Shown: piece after piece, positions 1 through 7,436 of the stretch
Layout of the letters: each line of letters starts with the position of its first letter
Numbering within the stretch: position 1 is the stretch's first letter
Source: JAZDLC01 sp043802345
GTDB lineage: Bacteria; Planctomycetota; B15-G4; JADJEK01
DNA length: 16,992 bases
Direction of reading: 5' to 3'
NCBI GenBank assembly: GCA_043802345.1
Contig: JAZDLC010000076.1
Coordinates: 1-16,992 of the forward strand
Notes under the pieces: model-generated
What the model was told of the DNA's origin: nothing
What the model saw: only the letters and a program-made list of their open reading frames with translations
Databases searched by the model: none
Program-made: the position numbers and the translations under genes

Positions 1-650
1 AATACCAGATCGAGGGGATCAACCAGTGCCAGGTCCGGCAGCAGATCGGCCTGAGCTTCGCCCGCATTCTGCGCGCCATGTTGCGCCAGGCTCCGAACAT
101 CATCCTGGTGGGGGAGATCCGCGATCACGAGACGGCGGAGATCGCGGTCCAGGCCGCCCTCACCGGCCATCTGGTCTTCTCGACGCTGCATACGAACGAC
201 GCTCCGTCCGCGCTGACCCGTCTCGTCGACATGGGCATCAAGCCGTTCCTGGTGGCCGCCTCGGTCCAGGCGGTCATGGCCCAACGATTGGTGCGCATGC
301 TCTGCACCGAGTGCCGCCGGCCGGTCGAGCCGGAACCAAGCGAGCTGCGCGCCCTCGGCATCGGGCCGGACCAGCTTCAGGGCCGCAAACTCTACCGGCC
401 CGAGGGGTGTTCGCGGTGCGAACGCACCGGGTACCTCGGCCGCAAGGGAGTGTTCGAGCTGCTCGAACTCGACTCCGGGCTACGGGAGCTGATCTTCCAG
501 GGAGTTCCGGCGGGGACGATTCGGGACCGGGCCCGGTCCTCGGGGCGCATGACGACCCTGTTGGAAGACGGTTCCCGCAAGGTCTTGAGGGGTCAGACGA
601 CCGTCCAGGAGATTCTCAGGATCGCCCACGCCGCCGATTCGCAGCAGTGA
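1..650 (+). CDS. GspE/PilB-type secretion/pilus assembly ATPase (C-terminal part, 5' end outside window)
   Basis: This is the C-terminal part of a type II secretion / type IV pilus assembly ATPase, a cytoplasmic hexamer that powers pilin or pseudopilin assembly at the inner membrane. The frame is open from base 3 and ends in TGA at 648-650. Visible motifs are the Walker B strand with its GEIRD signature (ILVGEIRDHETAEIAV), the conserved LVFSTLHTNDAPSAL block with its His box, and the AQRLVR arginine region. Two CxxC pairs follow (CTEC, and CSRC before the GYLGRKGVFELL segment), the zinc knuckle typical of GspE/PilB. Walker A lies upstream of the window. The usual RQDPD before Walker B reads RQAPN, a variant I associate with PVC-type GspE proteins. 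A PilT-like gene follows after 24 bases in the same orientation, so they are probably co-transcribed. Family assignment is secure; GspE versus PilB is not resolved. Confidence 0.95.
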   Translation, partial: YQIEGINQCQVRQQIGLSFARILRAMLRQAPNIILVGEIRDHETAEIAVQAALTGHLVFSTLHTNDAPSALTRLVDMGIKPFLVAASVQAVMAQRLVRMLCTECRRPVEPEPSELRALGIGPDQLQGRKLYRPEGCSRCERTGYLGRKGVFELLELDSGLRELIFQGVPAGTIRDRARSSGRMTTLLEDGSRKVLRGQTTVQEILRIAHAADSQQ

Positions 651-674
651 TGTGGGCCGAGGCAGGAGAGAGAT

Positions 675-1757
675 TTGAACGTTGAACTGGAAAAACTCCT
701 GGAGACCGTGGTCGAGGCGAACGGCTCCGACCTGCACCTCACCGTGGGACGTCCTCCAGTCATCCGCCTGCACGGGCGGTTGCGGTCGCTGGATCTGCCG
801 GATCTCACCGCGGACGATACCGAGGCCCTGGTGCGGTCGCTGGCCCCTCCGGGGAACCTGGAAGAACTGGAACGTGGCGGCACGTCGGACTTCGCCCTGG
901 CGTATGCCGACAAGGCCCGCTTCCGGATCTCGATCTTCAAGCAGAAGGACTGCTACGGGACGGCGCTGCGGCTCATTCCGAGTCAACTGCTCACCTTCGA
1001 CGAGATCGGCCTGCCCGAGAGCGTGCGGGTGCTGCTGAACCGGCCGCGCGGCCTGTTCCTGGTGACCGGTCCCACCGGCTGCGGCAAGACCACCACGCTG
1101 GCCACCATGCTGGACTACATCAACGAGAACTTCGACCGGCACATCATCACCATCGAGGATCCGATCGAGTACTACCACAGCCACAAGAAGTCGGTGATCA
1201 TGCAGCGTGAGGTGGGGCACGACGTGCCGAGCTTCCCGGAGGCGCTCCGCTGGGCGCTGCGGCAGGATCCGGATGTGATTCTCCTGGGGGAAATGAGGGA
1301 CAACGCGACCATCAGCACGGCGATCACCGCCGCCGAGACCGGACATCTGGTCTTCGGCACCCTTCACACCACCGGCTCCGCCCGCACGGTGGACCGGATC
1401 ATCGACTCCTTCCCTCACGAGCAACAGGAACAGATCCGTGCTCAGCTCTCGGTCTCGCTGGTGGCGGTGGTCTCCCAGGTGCTGATGCCGAGGGCCTCCG
1501 GAAAGGGGAGGGTTGCGGCCTTCGAGGTCCTGATCACCACTTCCGCGGTGGAGAACCACATCCGCAAGAACGAGACCTTCAAGATCCCCTCGGTGATCCA
1601 GACGTCGAAGAAGCTGGGGATGATCCGGCTGGATGACCACCTGTTCAATCTGTTTCAGGAGGGCGTCATCAGCAAGGAGGCGGTCTACGAGTACTGCATG
1701 AGTCCCCAGGAGATGGCTTCGAAGCTGGGCGACAGCACGCAGCCCGGAGGCGCTTGA
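675..1757 (+). CDS. pilT: PilT-like twitching motility / pilus retraction ATPase
   Basis: This is a cytoplasmic ATPase of the PilT family, which disassembles type IV pili. It has 360 residues, the usual PilT length. The N-terminal PAS-like region carries the family phrase GSDLHLTVGRPPVIRL (residues about 17-32). Walker A is GPTGCGKTTT (residues 132-141), the Asp box is IITIEDPIEY, Walker B is ILLGEMRD, and the His box is HLVFGTLHTT. GEMRD rather than GEIRD, and the lack of zinc CxxC pairs, favour PilT over PilB. The C-terminal segment aligning with the PilT retraction motif AIRNLIRE reads AVENHIRK, so the motif is diverged. The start is TTG at 675, chosen because AGGAG at 664-668 sits six bases upstream; an ATG start is not available nearby. 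It lies between two GspE/PilB genes. PilT versus PilU or another retraction paralogue is not certain. Confidence 0.88.
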   Translation: MNVELEKLLETVVEANGSDLHLTVGRPPVIRLHGRLRSLDLPDLTADDTEALVRSLAPPGNLEELERGGTSDFALAYADKARFRISIFKQKDCYGTALRLIPSQLLTFDEIGLPESVRVLLNRPRGLFLVTGPTGCGKTTTLATMLDYINENFDRHIITIEDPIEYYHSHKKSVIMQREVGHDVPSFPEALRWALRQDPDVILLGEMRDNATISTAITAAETGHLVFGTLHTTGSARTVDRIIDSFPHEQQEQIRAQLSVSLVAVVSQVLMPRASGKGRVAAFEVLITTSAVENHIRKNETFKIPSVIQTSKKLGMIRLDDHLFNLFQEGVISKEAVYEYCMSPQEMASKLGDSTQPGGA

Positions 1758-1759
1758 GC

Positions 1760-3454
1760 ATGGCGGTTCGCAAGCTTCTGGGGCAGATCCTGAAGGAGAT
1801 GAAGAAGGTCCACGAGGGCCAGATCCAGGAGGCCCTCACCGAGCAACGATCGAGGGGCGGCGCGATCGGGGAGTTGCTGGTCAAGGCCGGAGCGATCACC
1901 CGGGACGACCTGGCCAGGGCGCTGGGAATCCAGGCTGGCATGGCAGTGGTGGACCTGAGCACCATCGAGATTCCGAAGGCTGCGATCGAGAAGATCGATG
2001 GGACCACCGCGGCGCTCCTGAGAGTGATGCCTTTTGCGCTCGAGGGGAATCTGCTGACGGTGGCGCTGGCCGATCCGATGAACGCCTCCTGCCTGGATGA
2101 ACTCCATTTCATGTCCGGCTGCGAGATTCGCGGCGCCATCGCGGACGGCGCCGCCATCGAGAAGGCGTTGGCGAAGCACTACGGCGCGGACGCCCTGGCC
2201 AAGGGGATGGGCAGCGCCGTGGAGGAACTCCGGCGGGAGGCCGCCAAGGGGGGTCTGGATCTCGAGGACAGGGCCGCCATGGCGCACGCCGCTCCGGTGG
2301 TCAAGCTGCTGAACTACATTCTCTTCCAGGCCATCCGCGACCGGGCCTCGGACATCCATCTCGAGCCGTTCGGCAGCGAGTTCAAGGTGCGCTATCGTGT
2401 CGACGGCATTCTTTACGAAATGGACCCGCCGCCGATCTCCCTGGCCGTGCCGCTCATCTCGAGGGTCAAGGTCATGGCCGACCTGGACATCGCCGAGACC
2501 CGCATCCCCCAGGACGGGAGAATCGAGCTGGCGATCGGCGGGCGCCCGGTGGACCTGCGCGTCTCGACCTTGCCGACCGTCCACGGGGAATCGTGCGTTC
2601 TGAGAGTGCTCGATCGGAGCATCGTGCAGCTCGACCTGGAGAACGTCGGCCTCAGAGGCGAGCAACTGCAGGCGATCCGCAAGCTGAGCCAGCTGCCGAA
2701 CGGCATCGTTCTGGTGACCGGACCCACGGGCTCCGGCAAGACCACCACCCTTTACTCCGTGCTCCAGGAAGTGAATTCCGTCGACCGGAAGATCATCACC
2801 ACCGAGGATCCGGTGGAGTACGACCTGGATGGGATCACGCAGATTCCGATCAACGAGGAGATCGGCGTGACCTACGCCCGCGTTCTGCGCACCATCCTGC
2901 GGCAGGATCCGGACGTGATCCTGGTGGGCGAGATTCGCGACAAGGACACCGCCCAGATCGCGGTGGAGGCGGCCCTGACGGGGCACCTGGTCTTCTCGAC
3001 GCTGCACACCAACGACGCCCCGTCGGCGGTGATCCGCCTGATCGATATCGGAGTGGAACCGTTCCTGATCGGCGCCACCCTCGAGGCGGTCGTCGCCCAG
3101 CGCCTGGTGCGAAGGATCTGCGAGGATTGCCGGGAGTGGTACATTCCCGATCCGGAACTCCTGAGGGAGCTGGGCCTCGATCCTGATGAGATGCTGGACA
3201 AGAAGTTCTCCTATGGAAAGGGCTGCGAGAACTGCAACTTCTCCGGTTTCAAGGGACGGCTCGCGGTGTTCGAGTTCATGACCGTGAGCGAGCGAATCAA
3301 GCGAGCCGTGCTGGACCGGAAGTCGTCCGGGCAGTTGCGTCACCTGGCCATCGAGGAGGGCATGCGCCCCCTGCGGGAAGCCGCCCTGATGGCGATCTTC
3401 GACGGACGGACCACCGTCGAGGAAGTACTTCGTGAGACGGTGGTCGAGAACTGA
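1760..3454 (+). CDS. GspE/PilB-type assembly ATPase, complete, with MshEN-like N-terminal domain
   Basis: This is a complete type IV pilus / type II secretion assembly ATPase of 564 residues. Residues about 1-140 resemble the MshEN/T2SSE N-terminal domain (LGQILKEMKK, then GELLVKAGAITRDDLARAL and the leucine-rich block ending in DPMN). That domain class often binds c-di-GMP in MshE-like ATPases; binding here is inference. The core follows: SDIHLEPF, the arginine-rich RIPQDGRIEL region, Walker A GPTGSGKTTT (from residue 321), Asp box IITTEDPVEY, Walker B ILVGEIRD and the His box HLVFSTLHTND. A zinc knuckle uses C454/C457 and C489/C492. ATG at 1760 is preferred over TTG at 1754 because GGAGG (1746-1750) is nine bases from ATG but only three from TTG. 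It begins two bases after the pilT stop and is followed twelve bases later by pilC. The core closely resembles the upstream partial ATPase, indicating paralogues. Confidence 0.93.
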   Translation: MAVRKLLGQILKEMKKVHEGQIQEALTEQRSRGGAIGELLVKAGAITRDDLARALGIQAGMAVVDLSTIEIPKAAIEKIDGTTAALLRVMPFALEGNLLTVALADPMNASCLDELHFMSGCEIRGAIADGAAIEKALAKHYGADALAKGMGSAVEELRREAAKGGLDLEDRAAMAHAAPVVKLLNYILFQAIRDRASDIHLEPFGSEFKVRYRVDGILYEMDPPPISLAVPLISRVKVMADLDIAETRIPQDGRIELAIGGRPVDLRVSTLPTVHGESCVLRVLDRSIVQLDLENVGLRGEQLQAIRKLSQLPNGIVLVTGPTGSGKTTTLYSVLQEVNSVDRKIITTEDPVEYDLDGITQIPINEEIGVTYARVLRTILRQDPDVILVGEIRDKDTAQIAVEAALTGHLVFSTLHTNDAPSAVIRLIDIGVEPFLIGATLEAVVAQRLVRRICEDCREWYIPDPELLRELGLDPDEMLDKKFSYGKGCENCNFSGFKGRLAVFEFMTVSERIKRAVLDRKSSGQLRHLAIEEGMRPLREAALMAIFDGRTTVEEVLRETVVEN

Positions 3455-3466
3455 CGGAGACCCGGA

Positions 3467-4612
3467 ATGCCGGCCAAGATCGAGAGACGAAGTCCGAGGC
3501 AAGCGCCCGCGAAGGTGGCGGCCAAGGGGCAGAAAAGAAGCGTTTCGTCGCCAAGGAAGCCGCTGTTCGGCGGGGGCGTGTCGAGCAAGAAGCTGACCCA
3601 GTTCACGACCCAGCTCTCGATTCTGCAGTCGGCCGGCATCACGATCGTGCGGTCGCTCAGGATCTGCGAGGGGCAGCTCAAGCCGGGCCCCCTGAAGACG
3701 GTGGTCGGGGCGGTGGCGGACGATGTGGAAGGGGGCGCCTCGCTTTCCGAGGCGATGGGGAAGCATGCGCAGGTGTTCGATCGCCTGTACACCAACATGG
3801 TCCGGGCCGGCGAGAAGGGCGGCATCCTGGATGAAATCCTGACCCGTCTCGCGGACTTCGCGGAGAAGAGCGAGCGGATCAAGGCCAAGATCAAGGAGGC
3901 TCTCACCTATCCGGTGGTGGTGCTCCTGTTCGCGGGGTGCGTGGTGCTCTTCATCATGATGGTGATCGTGCCGAAGTTCGAGGAGATCTTCAGGCAGTTC
4001 GGCGAGGAACTCCCGGCGCTGACGACCCTGCTGATCAATGTCTCGCGGTCATTCCTCACTTACTGGTATCTCGTCATCTGCATTCCGGTGGCGCTGATTG
4101 CCACCTACCGCTTCCTGAAGAGGATCCCGAGCTTCGAGTACTTCGTGGACCGGCTCAAGCTGCGTTCGCCGATCGCTGGTATCCTGATCGAGAAGACGAT
4201 CGTGGCCCGCTTCACCCGGACCATGGGAACGCTGCTGTCCGCGGGAGTCCCGATCCTCGAGTCGCTGGAGATCGTCCAGGCATCCATTCCGAATGCCGTG
4301 CTCGCCGGCGCGGTCTCCGAGGTGCGGACCTCGGTGCGCGAGGGCGAGACCATGGCGGCGCCGCTGCTCGCGTCGAGGATCTTCGACGACCTCGTCGTCA
4401 ACATGATCGACGTGGGCGAGGCGACCGGCTCCCTGGACCGGATGCTGCTCAAGATCGCGGAGACGTACGAGGAGGAGGTCGATGTGCAGGTCGGCACCCT
4501 GTTCAAATTGCTGGAGCCGATCCTGCTGCTGGTGCTGGCCGGCGTCGTCGGTTTCATCGTGGTCGCGCTGTTCCTGCCGATCCTGAAGGTGATGGACCAG
4601 TTCGCGAAGTAG
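3467..4612 (+). CDS. pilC: Inner-membrane platform protein, PilC/GspF family
   Basis: This is the polytopic inner-membrane protein on which the PilB/PilT or GspE hexamers dock. It has 381 residues and two T2SSF domains. The first starts at KKLTQFTTQLSILQSAGI and continues through EGGASLSEAM and the conserved NMVRAGEKGG; the second has the parallel phrases RFTRTMGTLLSAGVPILESL, EGETMAAPL and NMIDVGEATGSLDRML. Membrane segments lie at about residues 148-170, 200-216 and 348-373, the usual three. The first about 40 residues are a basic, Ala/Ser/Pro-rich cytoplasmic tail, longer and more charged than a minimal family member. The ATG at 3467 has GGAG seven bases upstream. Placement directly after the ATPases supports a pilus or secretion motor role; PilC versus GspF cannot be decided because no pilin or secretin is in view. 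It ends in TAG. Confidence 0.93.
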   Translation: MPAKIERRSPRQAPAKVAAKGQKRSVSSPRKPLFGGGVSSKKLTQFTTQLSILQSAGITIVRSLRICEGQLKPGPLKTVVGAVADDVEGGASLSEAMGKHAQVFDRLYTNMVRAGEKGGILDEILTRLADFAEKSERIKAKIKEALTYPVVVLLFAGCVVLFIMMVIVPKFEEIFRQFGEELPALTTLLINVSRSFLTYWYLVICIPVALIATYRFLKRIPSFEYFVDRLKLRSPIAGILIEKTIVARFTRTMGTLLSAGVPILESLEIVQASIPNAVLAGAVSEVRTSVREGETMAAPLLASRIFDDLVVNMIDVGEATGSLDRMLLKIAETYEEEVDVQVGTLFKLLEPILLLVLAGVVGFIVVALFLPILKVMDQFAK

Positions 4613-4627
4613 ACGAAAGGAGCCGCT

Positions 4628-6127
4628 CTGTCACTCCGGGCCCGACTGCTGCTGGGAATCGTCATCGTGAATCTCGCCGCCTTCTCGGTGCTGGCGGCGG
4701 CGGTTCTGCGGGATGCTGATGTGCGAAGAGCGGCGCGGCAGCAACACCAGGCGGAACTGCGGGATCAGTACGTCGGCCTGGCCAAGGATCTCTTCGTCAG
4801 CTTCTTCGAGGAATTCGACTTCGACCAACTGAACATGCGCACGCTGATCGATGCGTCGTACTGGGAATACGCCCGGGATGCGTACATCAGCTCGATCGTG
4901 TCCAACCTCGGAGAGGGAGTCGTCCCGGGGGACATCGGGCTCAATCCGGCCGGTTCCGACGGCCTGGAGGAACGTGTGCAATACCGGGAACGGGCCCTGG
5001 AATTGATGGCCCGGGCGTACGAGACCCGTGAGGTCCAGCCGGAGGGGGACCTGGTCGCGTTTCCGCTTTACGAGGGGAGTGGCGAGGATCGGCGGAAGTG
5101 GGGGGCGGCCTACGTTCGGGTGGCGGTCCCCTCGCCGCCGGAGGAGCCCCCCGTCCTGGGCGTCGAGACGGTGGCGTTGGCGCTCGGCGGGGCCACCCTG
5201 GCCGCCATGGGGCTCGTCTTCCTGCTGATGCATCTGCTGGTGCTGATGCCACTGGGCCGGATCTCCGAAGGGGCGGGGCGGGTTTCCCAGGGAGACTTCG
5301 CCTCCCCGGTGCCGGTCACCGGAAGTGGGGACGAGATCGATCGGCTGATTCTGTCCTTCAACGCCATGGTGGCCGAGATCGGCCAGAAGCGGGAGGCCCT
5401 GGAGCATCAGGTCGACGAGGTGGTGGAGCGGATGCGGCTGACGGAGAAGCGGCTGGTGCTCACCGACCGGTTGGCCGCCATGGGGACCCTGGCAGCGGGG
5501 ATCGCGCATGAGATCAACAACCCGCTGGGTGGGATGCTGAACGCGGTGGCGACGCTGCGGCGGCGGGGGGAGCTGCCGGAGAGCACGCACCGCTACCTGG
5601 CCCTCGTGGAGGACGGTCTCTCGAGGATCCGGGACGTGGTCCTGCGGGTCCTGCGGTTCTCCCCGGGACGGCAGGTGACCGGCAAAGTCCGCCTGGGAGA
5701 GGTTGTGGAGGATGCGGTCCGATTCATCGGCTACCGGCTCAAGCAGGCGGATGCGGCGCTCGAGGTCGACCTGGAACCCGACCTGACCGTTCAGGGGGAT
5801 CCGGCGGCGCTGGGTCAGGTCTTCCTGAATCTGCTGCTGAACGCGAGCTATGCCCTGGAGGCGCCGCCCCGGCGAATCCGGATTCTGGCCAGGCGGGAAG
5901 AGGATGAGATTTCGATCCGGGTGTCTGACACCGGGCGGGGCATGACGAACGAGGAGCGCCGCCAGGCATTCAACCTGTTCTACACCACCCGGGAAGCGGG
6001 CAAGGGAACCGGTCTGGGGTTGTCGATCGTGCACCAGATCATTACCGACCACAGGGGCAGTGTTTCAATTGAGAGCGAGTTCGGTTCCGGCACGGAGATC
6101 CTGATCCGGCTGCCGGCGGTTTCCTGA
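4628..6127 (+). CDS. HAMP-domain sensor histidine kinase (probable CTG start)
   Basis: This is a membrane sensor histidine kinase of about 499 residues. The order is a TM helix (residues about 5-25), an acidic extracytoplasmic sensor region of unknown fold (about 26-178), a second TM (about 180-207), HAMP (about 207-255), a short coiled coil, a HisKA domain with phospho-accepting H294 in the phrase GIAHEINNPLGG, and HATPase_c with N box NLLLNASYAL (N405), DTGRGM (D434), an F-box-like FNLFYTT and GTGLGLS (460-466). The HEINNPL H-box is the NtrB-like class, which often pairs with NtrC-type regulators. The first GTG (4667) lies inside TM1. CTG at 4628 gives the typical basic start SLRARLLLG and is five bases after AAAGGAG (4616-4622), so I infer a CTG start. 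It follows pilC by 15 bases, so control of the pilus or secretion genes is plausible; no response regulator is in the window. Confidence 0.9.
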   Translation: MSLRARLLLGIVIVNLAAFSVLAAAVLRDADVRRAARQQHQAELRDQYVGLAKDLFVSFFEEFDFDQLNMRTLIDASYWEYARDAYISSIVSNLGEGVVPGDIGLNPAGSDGLEERVQYRERALELMARAYETREVQPEGDLVAFPLYEGSGEDRRKWGAAYVRVAVPSPPEEPPVLGVETVALALGGATLAAMGLVFLLMHLLVLMPLGRISEGAGRVSQGDFASPVPVTGSGDEIDRLILSFNAMVAEIGQKREALEHQVDEVVERMRLTEKRLVLTDRLAAMGTLAAGIAHEINNPLGGMLNAVATLRRRGELPESTHRYLALVEDGLSRIRDVVLRVLRFSPGRQVTGKVRLGEVVEDAVRFIGYRLKQADAALEVDLEPDLTVQGDPAALGQVFLNLLLNASYALEAPPRRIRILARREEDEISIRVSDTGRGMTNEERRQAFNLFYTTREAGKGTGLGLSIVHQIITDHRGSVSIESEFGSGTEILIRLPAVS

Positions 6128-6168
6128 GAGGGGGGCGAGGGCGAGGCCCCAGAGATCCGAAAGAATCC

Positions 6169-6197
6169 TTGCCGCCCCACACGCCGTCCCGTATTTT
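6169..6197 (+). promoter_or_regulatory. Weak sigma70-like promoter candidate
   Basis: TTGCCG (6169-6174) and TATTTT (6192-6197) are separated by 17 bases, each matching four of six consensus positions. It lies in the 149-base gap between the kinase and the next gene, the largest gap in the first 11 kb, so it could start transcription of the envelope genes downstream. Purely a pattern match in GC-rich DNA; low certainty. The rest of the gap holds a short GC hairpin (6231-6245) and nothing else I recognise. Confidence 0.25.
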
Positions 6198-6276
6198 CCC
6201 GCACAGGAATGGGAGTCCTCCGGATTCCCCCGCCGCAACGCGGCGTAAACCTGGCCTCGCAGAAACAGGACTCGTG

Positions 6277-6705
6277 ATGATCGACCGCAGACGGCTTTTC
6301 GACCTGCTGATGGGCGCCTTGATCGCCCTGGGTCTGGTCGGCTGGGTTCTCCATCTGTCCGGCGGGCCAGAGGTCCTGGCCGGGGAGCCCACCCAGGAAG
6401 AGGGGGATGCGGGTTCCTTCCTGCTCGCCACCGGCAGCGGTGCGTCCGGTGGGGCGCTGTTGTTCGTGCTGAACACCCGGTCGAGGGTCCTCAACGTCTA
6501 CGAGGCGGAGGGCGGGACTCGCGCGACCCGCGGTTTGACCTTTGTGGCGTCCCGAAAGATTGAGCGAGATCTGTACGTAACTGGTTACAATGACAAGTCG
6601 GAATACTCCTACCAGGATCTGGTTGAGAGGTTCCGGCTCGAGGAAACCCGGGCCAAGGCTCTCGATGATGAGGGCGGCGCCGGGACCGGTGACGGTCGTA
6701 AATAG
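6277..6705 (+). CDS. Small single-pass membrane/exported protein of unknown function
   Basis: I do not recognise this 142-residue protein with confidence. It has a basic N-terminus (MIDRRRLFDLL), one hydrophobic segment at about residues 8-28 that could be an anchor or an uncleaved signal, and a presumed extracytoplasmic part. That part contains a Gly/Ser-rich hydrophobic stretch (residues about 46-65, FLLATGSGASGGALLFVL), then a segment rich in beta-type residues ending RKIERDLYVTGYNDKSEYS, and a charged helical tail. The hydrophobic stretch might be a buried strand rather than a second TM. ATG at 6277 is preferred over GTG at 6274 because AGGA (6267-6270) is six bases from the ATG; a longer TTG start at 6169 would put the membrane segment in mid-protein. 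The next gene begins 27 bases after its TAG stop in the same frame, so the two are likely partners in one operon. Confidence 0.75.
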   Translation: MIDRRRLFDLLMGALIALGLVGWVLHLSGGPEVLAGEPTQEEGDAGSFLLATGSGASGGALLFVLNTRSRVLNVYEAEGGTRATRGLTFVASRKIERDLYVTGYNDKSEYSYQDLVERFRLEETRAKALDDEGGAGTGDGRK

Positions 6706-6732
6706 ACGAAGAGCTTTGCGCGGAGGCAGCAA

Positions 6733-7332
6733 GTGGCCGAAGACTTCTATTCGTTCGAAAAAGTCCTGAGAGAGCTTCACCTTCAGGAAGAAGACCTGAA
6801 GAAGTTGGTTTCGGAGGGCGAAATTCGCGCCTTCCGGGATGACGACAAGATGAAGTTCAAGGCGGAAGACATCGAGCGCTTCAAGTCCGCCTCGGGCGAC
6901 GACCTCCCCACTCTCGACACTCCGAGTGGTGAGTTGACGGAGGAGCTGTTCGGTGACGACGATGCCGTCGGGGGTGACGTGGGCATGGTCACCCAGCAGA
7001 TCTCCGATTCGTCGTTTCTCGAGGACGAGCTGACTGATCTGGACGAGCCGGGTGAGATCGAGCTGGTGGACGAGCCCGCGCCGAAGGGTGGCCGAGCCGG
7101 CGGCGGGCGCCGCCGGGCAGCCGGCCCCGCGGTGGGCCGGTCCGCCAGGCGCCGGGGCGAAGCTGACGGGGACGCTGGCTCCGAAGGCGTCCTCATGCAG
7201 GTCGTGATGGTGCTGGGGGCGGTGGTCCTGCTGTACGCATGCATTGTTGCTCTGAACGCCGCCGAGGTTCAGTCCACGGGCATGACGGAAGGCCTGATGA
7301 AATTCGTCGCCGACGCGTTCATGAAGAACTAG
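6733..7332 (+). CDS. Membrane-anchored helix-turn-helix (MerR/excisionase-like) protein
   Basis: This 199-residue protein has an unusual layout. Residues about 5-52 look like an HTH of the MerR/excisionase (HTH_17) type: a short helix pair with the phrase LVSEGEIRAFRDDDKMKFKA followed by DIERFK. Residues about 55-115 are strongly acidic (for example ELTEELFGDDDAVGG), and about 116-150 are Arg/Gly/Ala-rich and basic (GRAGGGRRRAAGPAVGRSA). A single TM follows at about residues 155-176 (VLMQVVMVLGAVVLLYACIV), with a short C-terminal tail outside. The HTH would therefore stay in the cytoplasm, tethered to the membrane. It starts at GTG 6733, supported by GGAGG at 6722-6726. HTH_17-like folds often bind DNA, but some serve only as protein modules, so DNA binding is inference. 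Flanked by a small membrane protein and an OmpA-like lipoprotein, it is probably part of an envelope or regulatory set. Confidence 0.8.
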   Translation: MAEDFYSFEKVLRELHLQEEDLKKLVSEGEIRAFRDDDKMKFKAEDIERFKSASGDDLPTLDTPSGELTEELFGDDDAVGGDVGMVTQQISDSSFLEDELTDLDEPGEIELVDEPAPKGGRAGGGRRRAAGPAVGRSARRRGEADGDAGSEGVLMQVVMVLGAVVLLYACIVALNAAEVQSTGMTEGLMKFVADAFMKN

Positions 7333-7392
7333 GCGGTTCTTCGAGGTCGGCGCCAAAATCGTCCAGGGGTTTCTCCTCGTGCCGGCGGGCTC

Positions 7393-7401
7393 GGGGGGGG
7401 G
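7393..7401 (+). repeat. Run of nine G residues in the ompA leader
   Basis: An uninterrupted nine-base G tract lies 70 bases upstream of the OmpA-like start codon, in the 138-base gap after the HTH gene. Such tracts can slip during replication and are also prone to sequencing error. No other homopolymer of this length was noticed in the window. Confidence 0.9.
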
Positions 7402-7436
7402 CTGCTGAATGTCGATACCGGACTGTCTCTTGAGGA

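Noticed and set aside
26..685. 219-codon + strand open frame at the window start
   Set aside because: It is an alternative frame of the GspE/PilB gene; the translation is Arg/Gly/Pro-rich shadow sequence.
1685..3766. 693-codon open frame on the - strand
   Set aside because: It is antisense to the complete GspE/PilB gene and the start of pilC; no motif, ribosome site or conserved domain was seen.
6231..6245. GC hairpin (six pairs, three-base loop) as a terminator after the kinase gene
   Set aside because: No T run follows, and it lies close to the next start codon. At most it is a minor leader structure.
7323..7342. Seven-pair inverted repeat straddling the HTH gene stop, as a terminator
   Set aside because: The stem (GAAGAAC/GTTCTTC) is weak and has no T tract.
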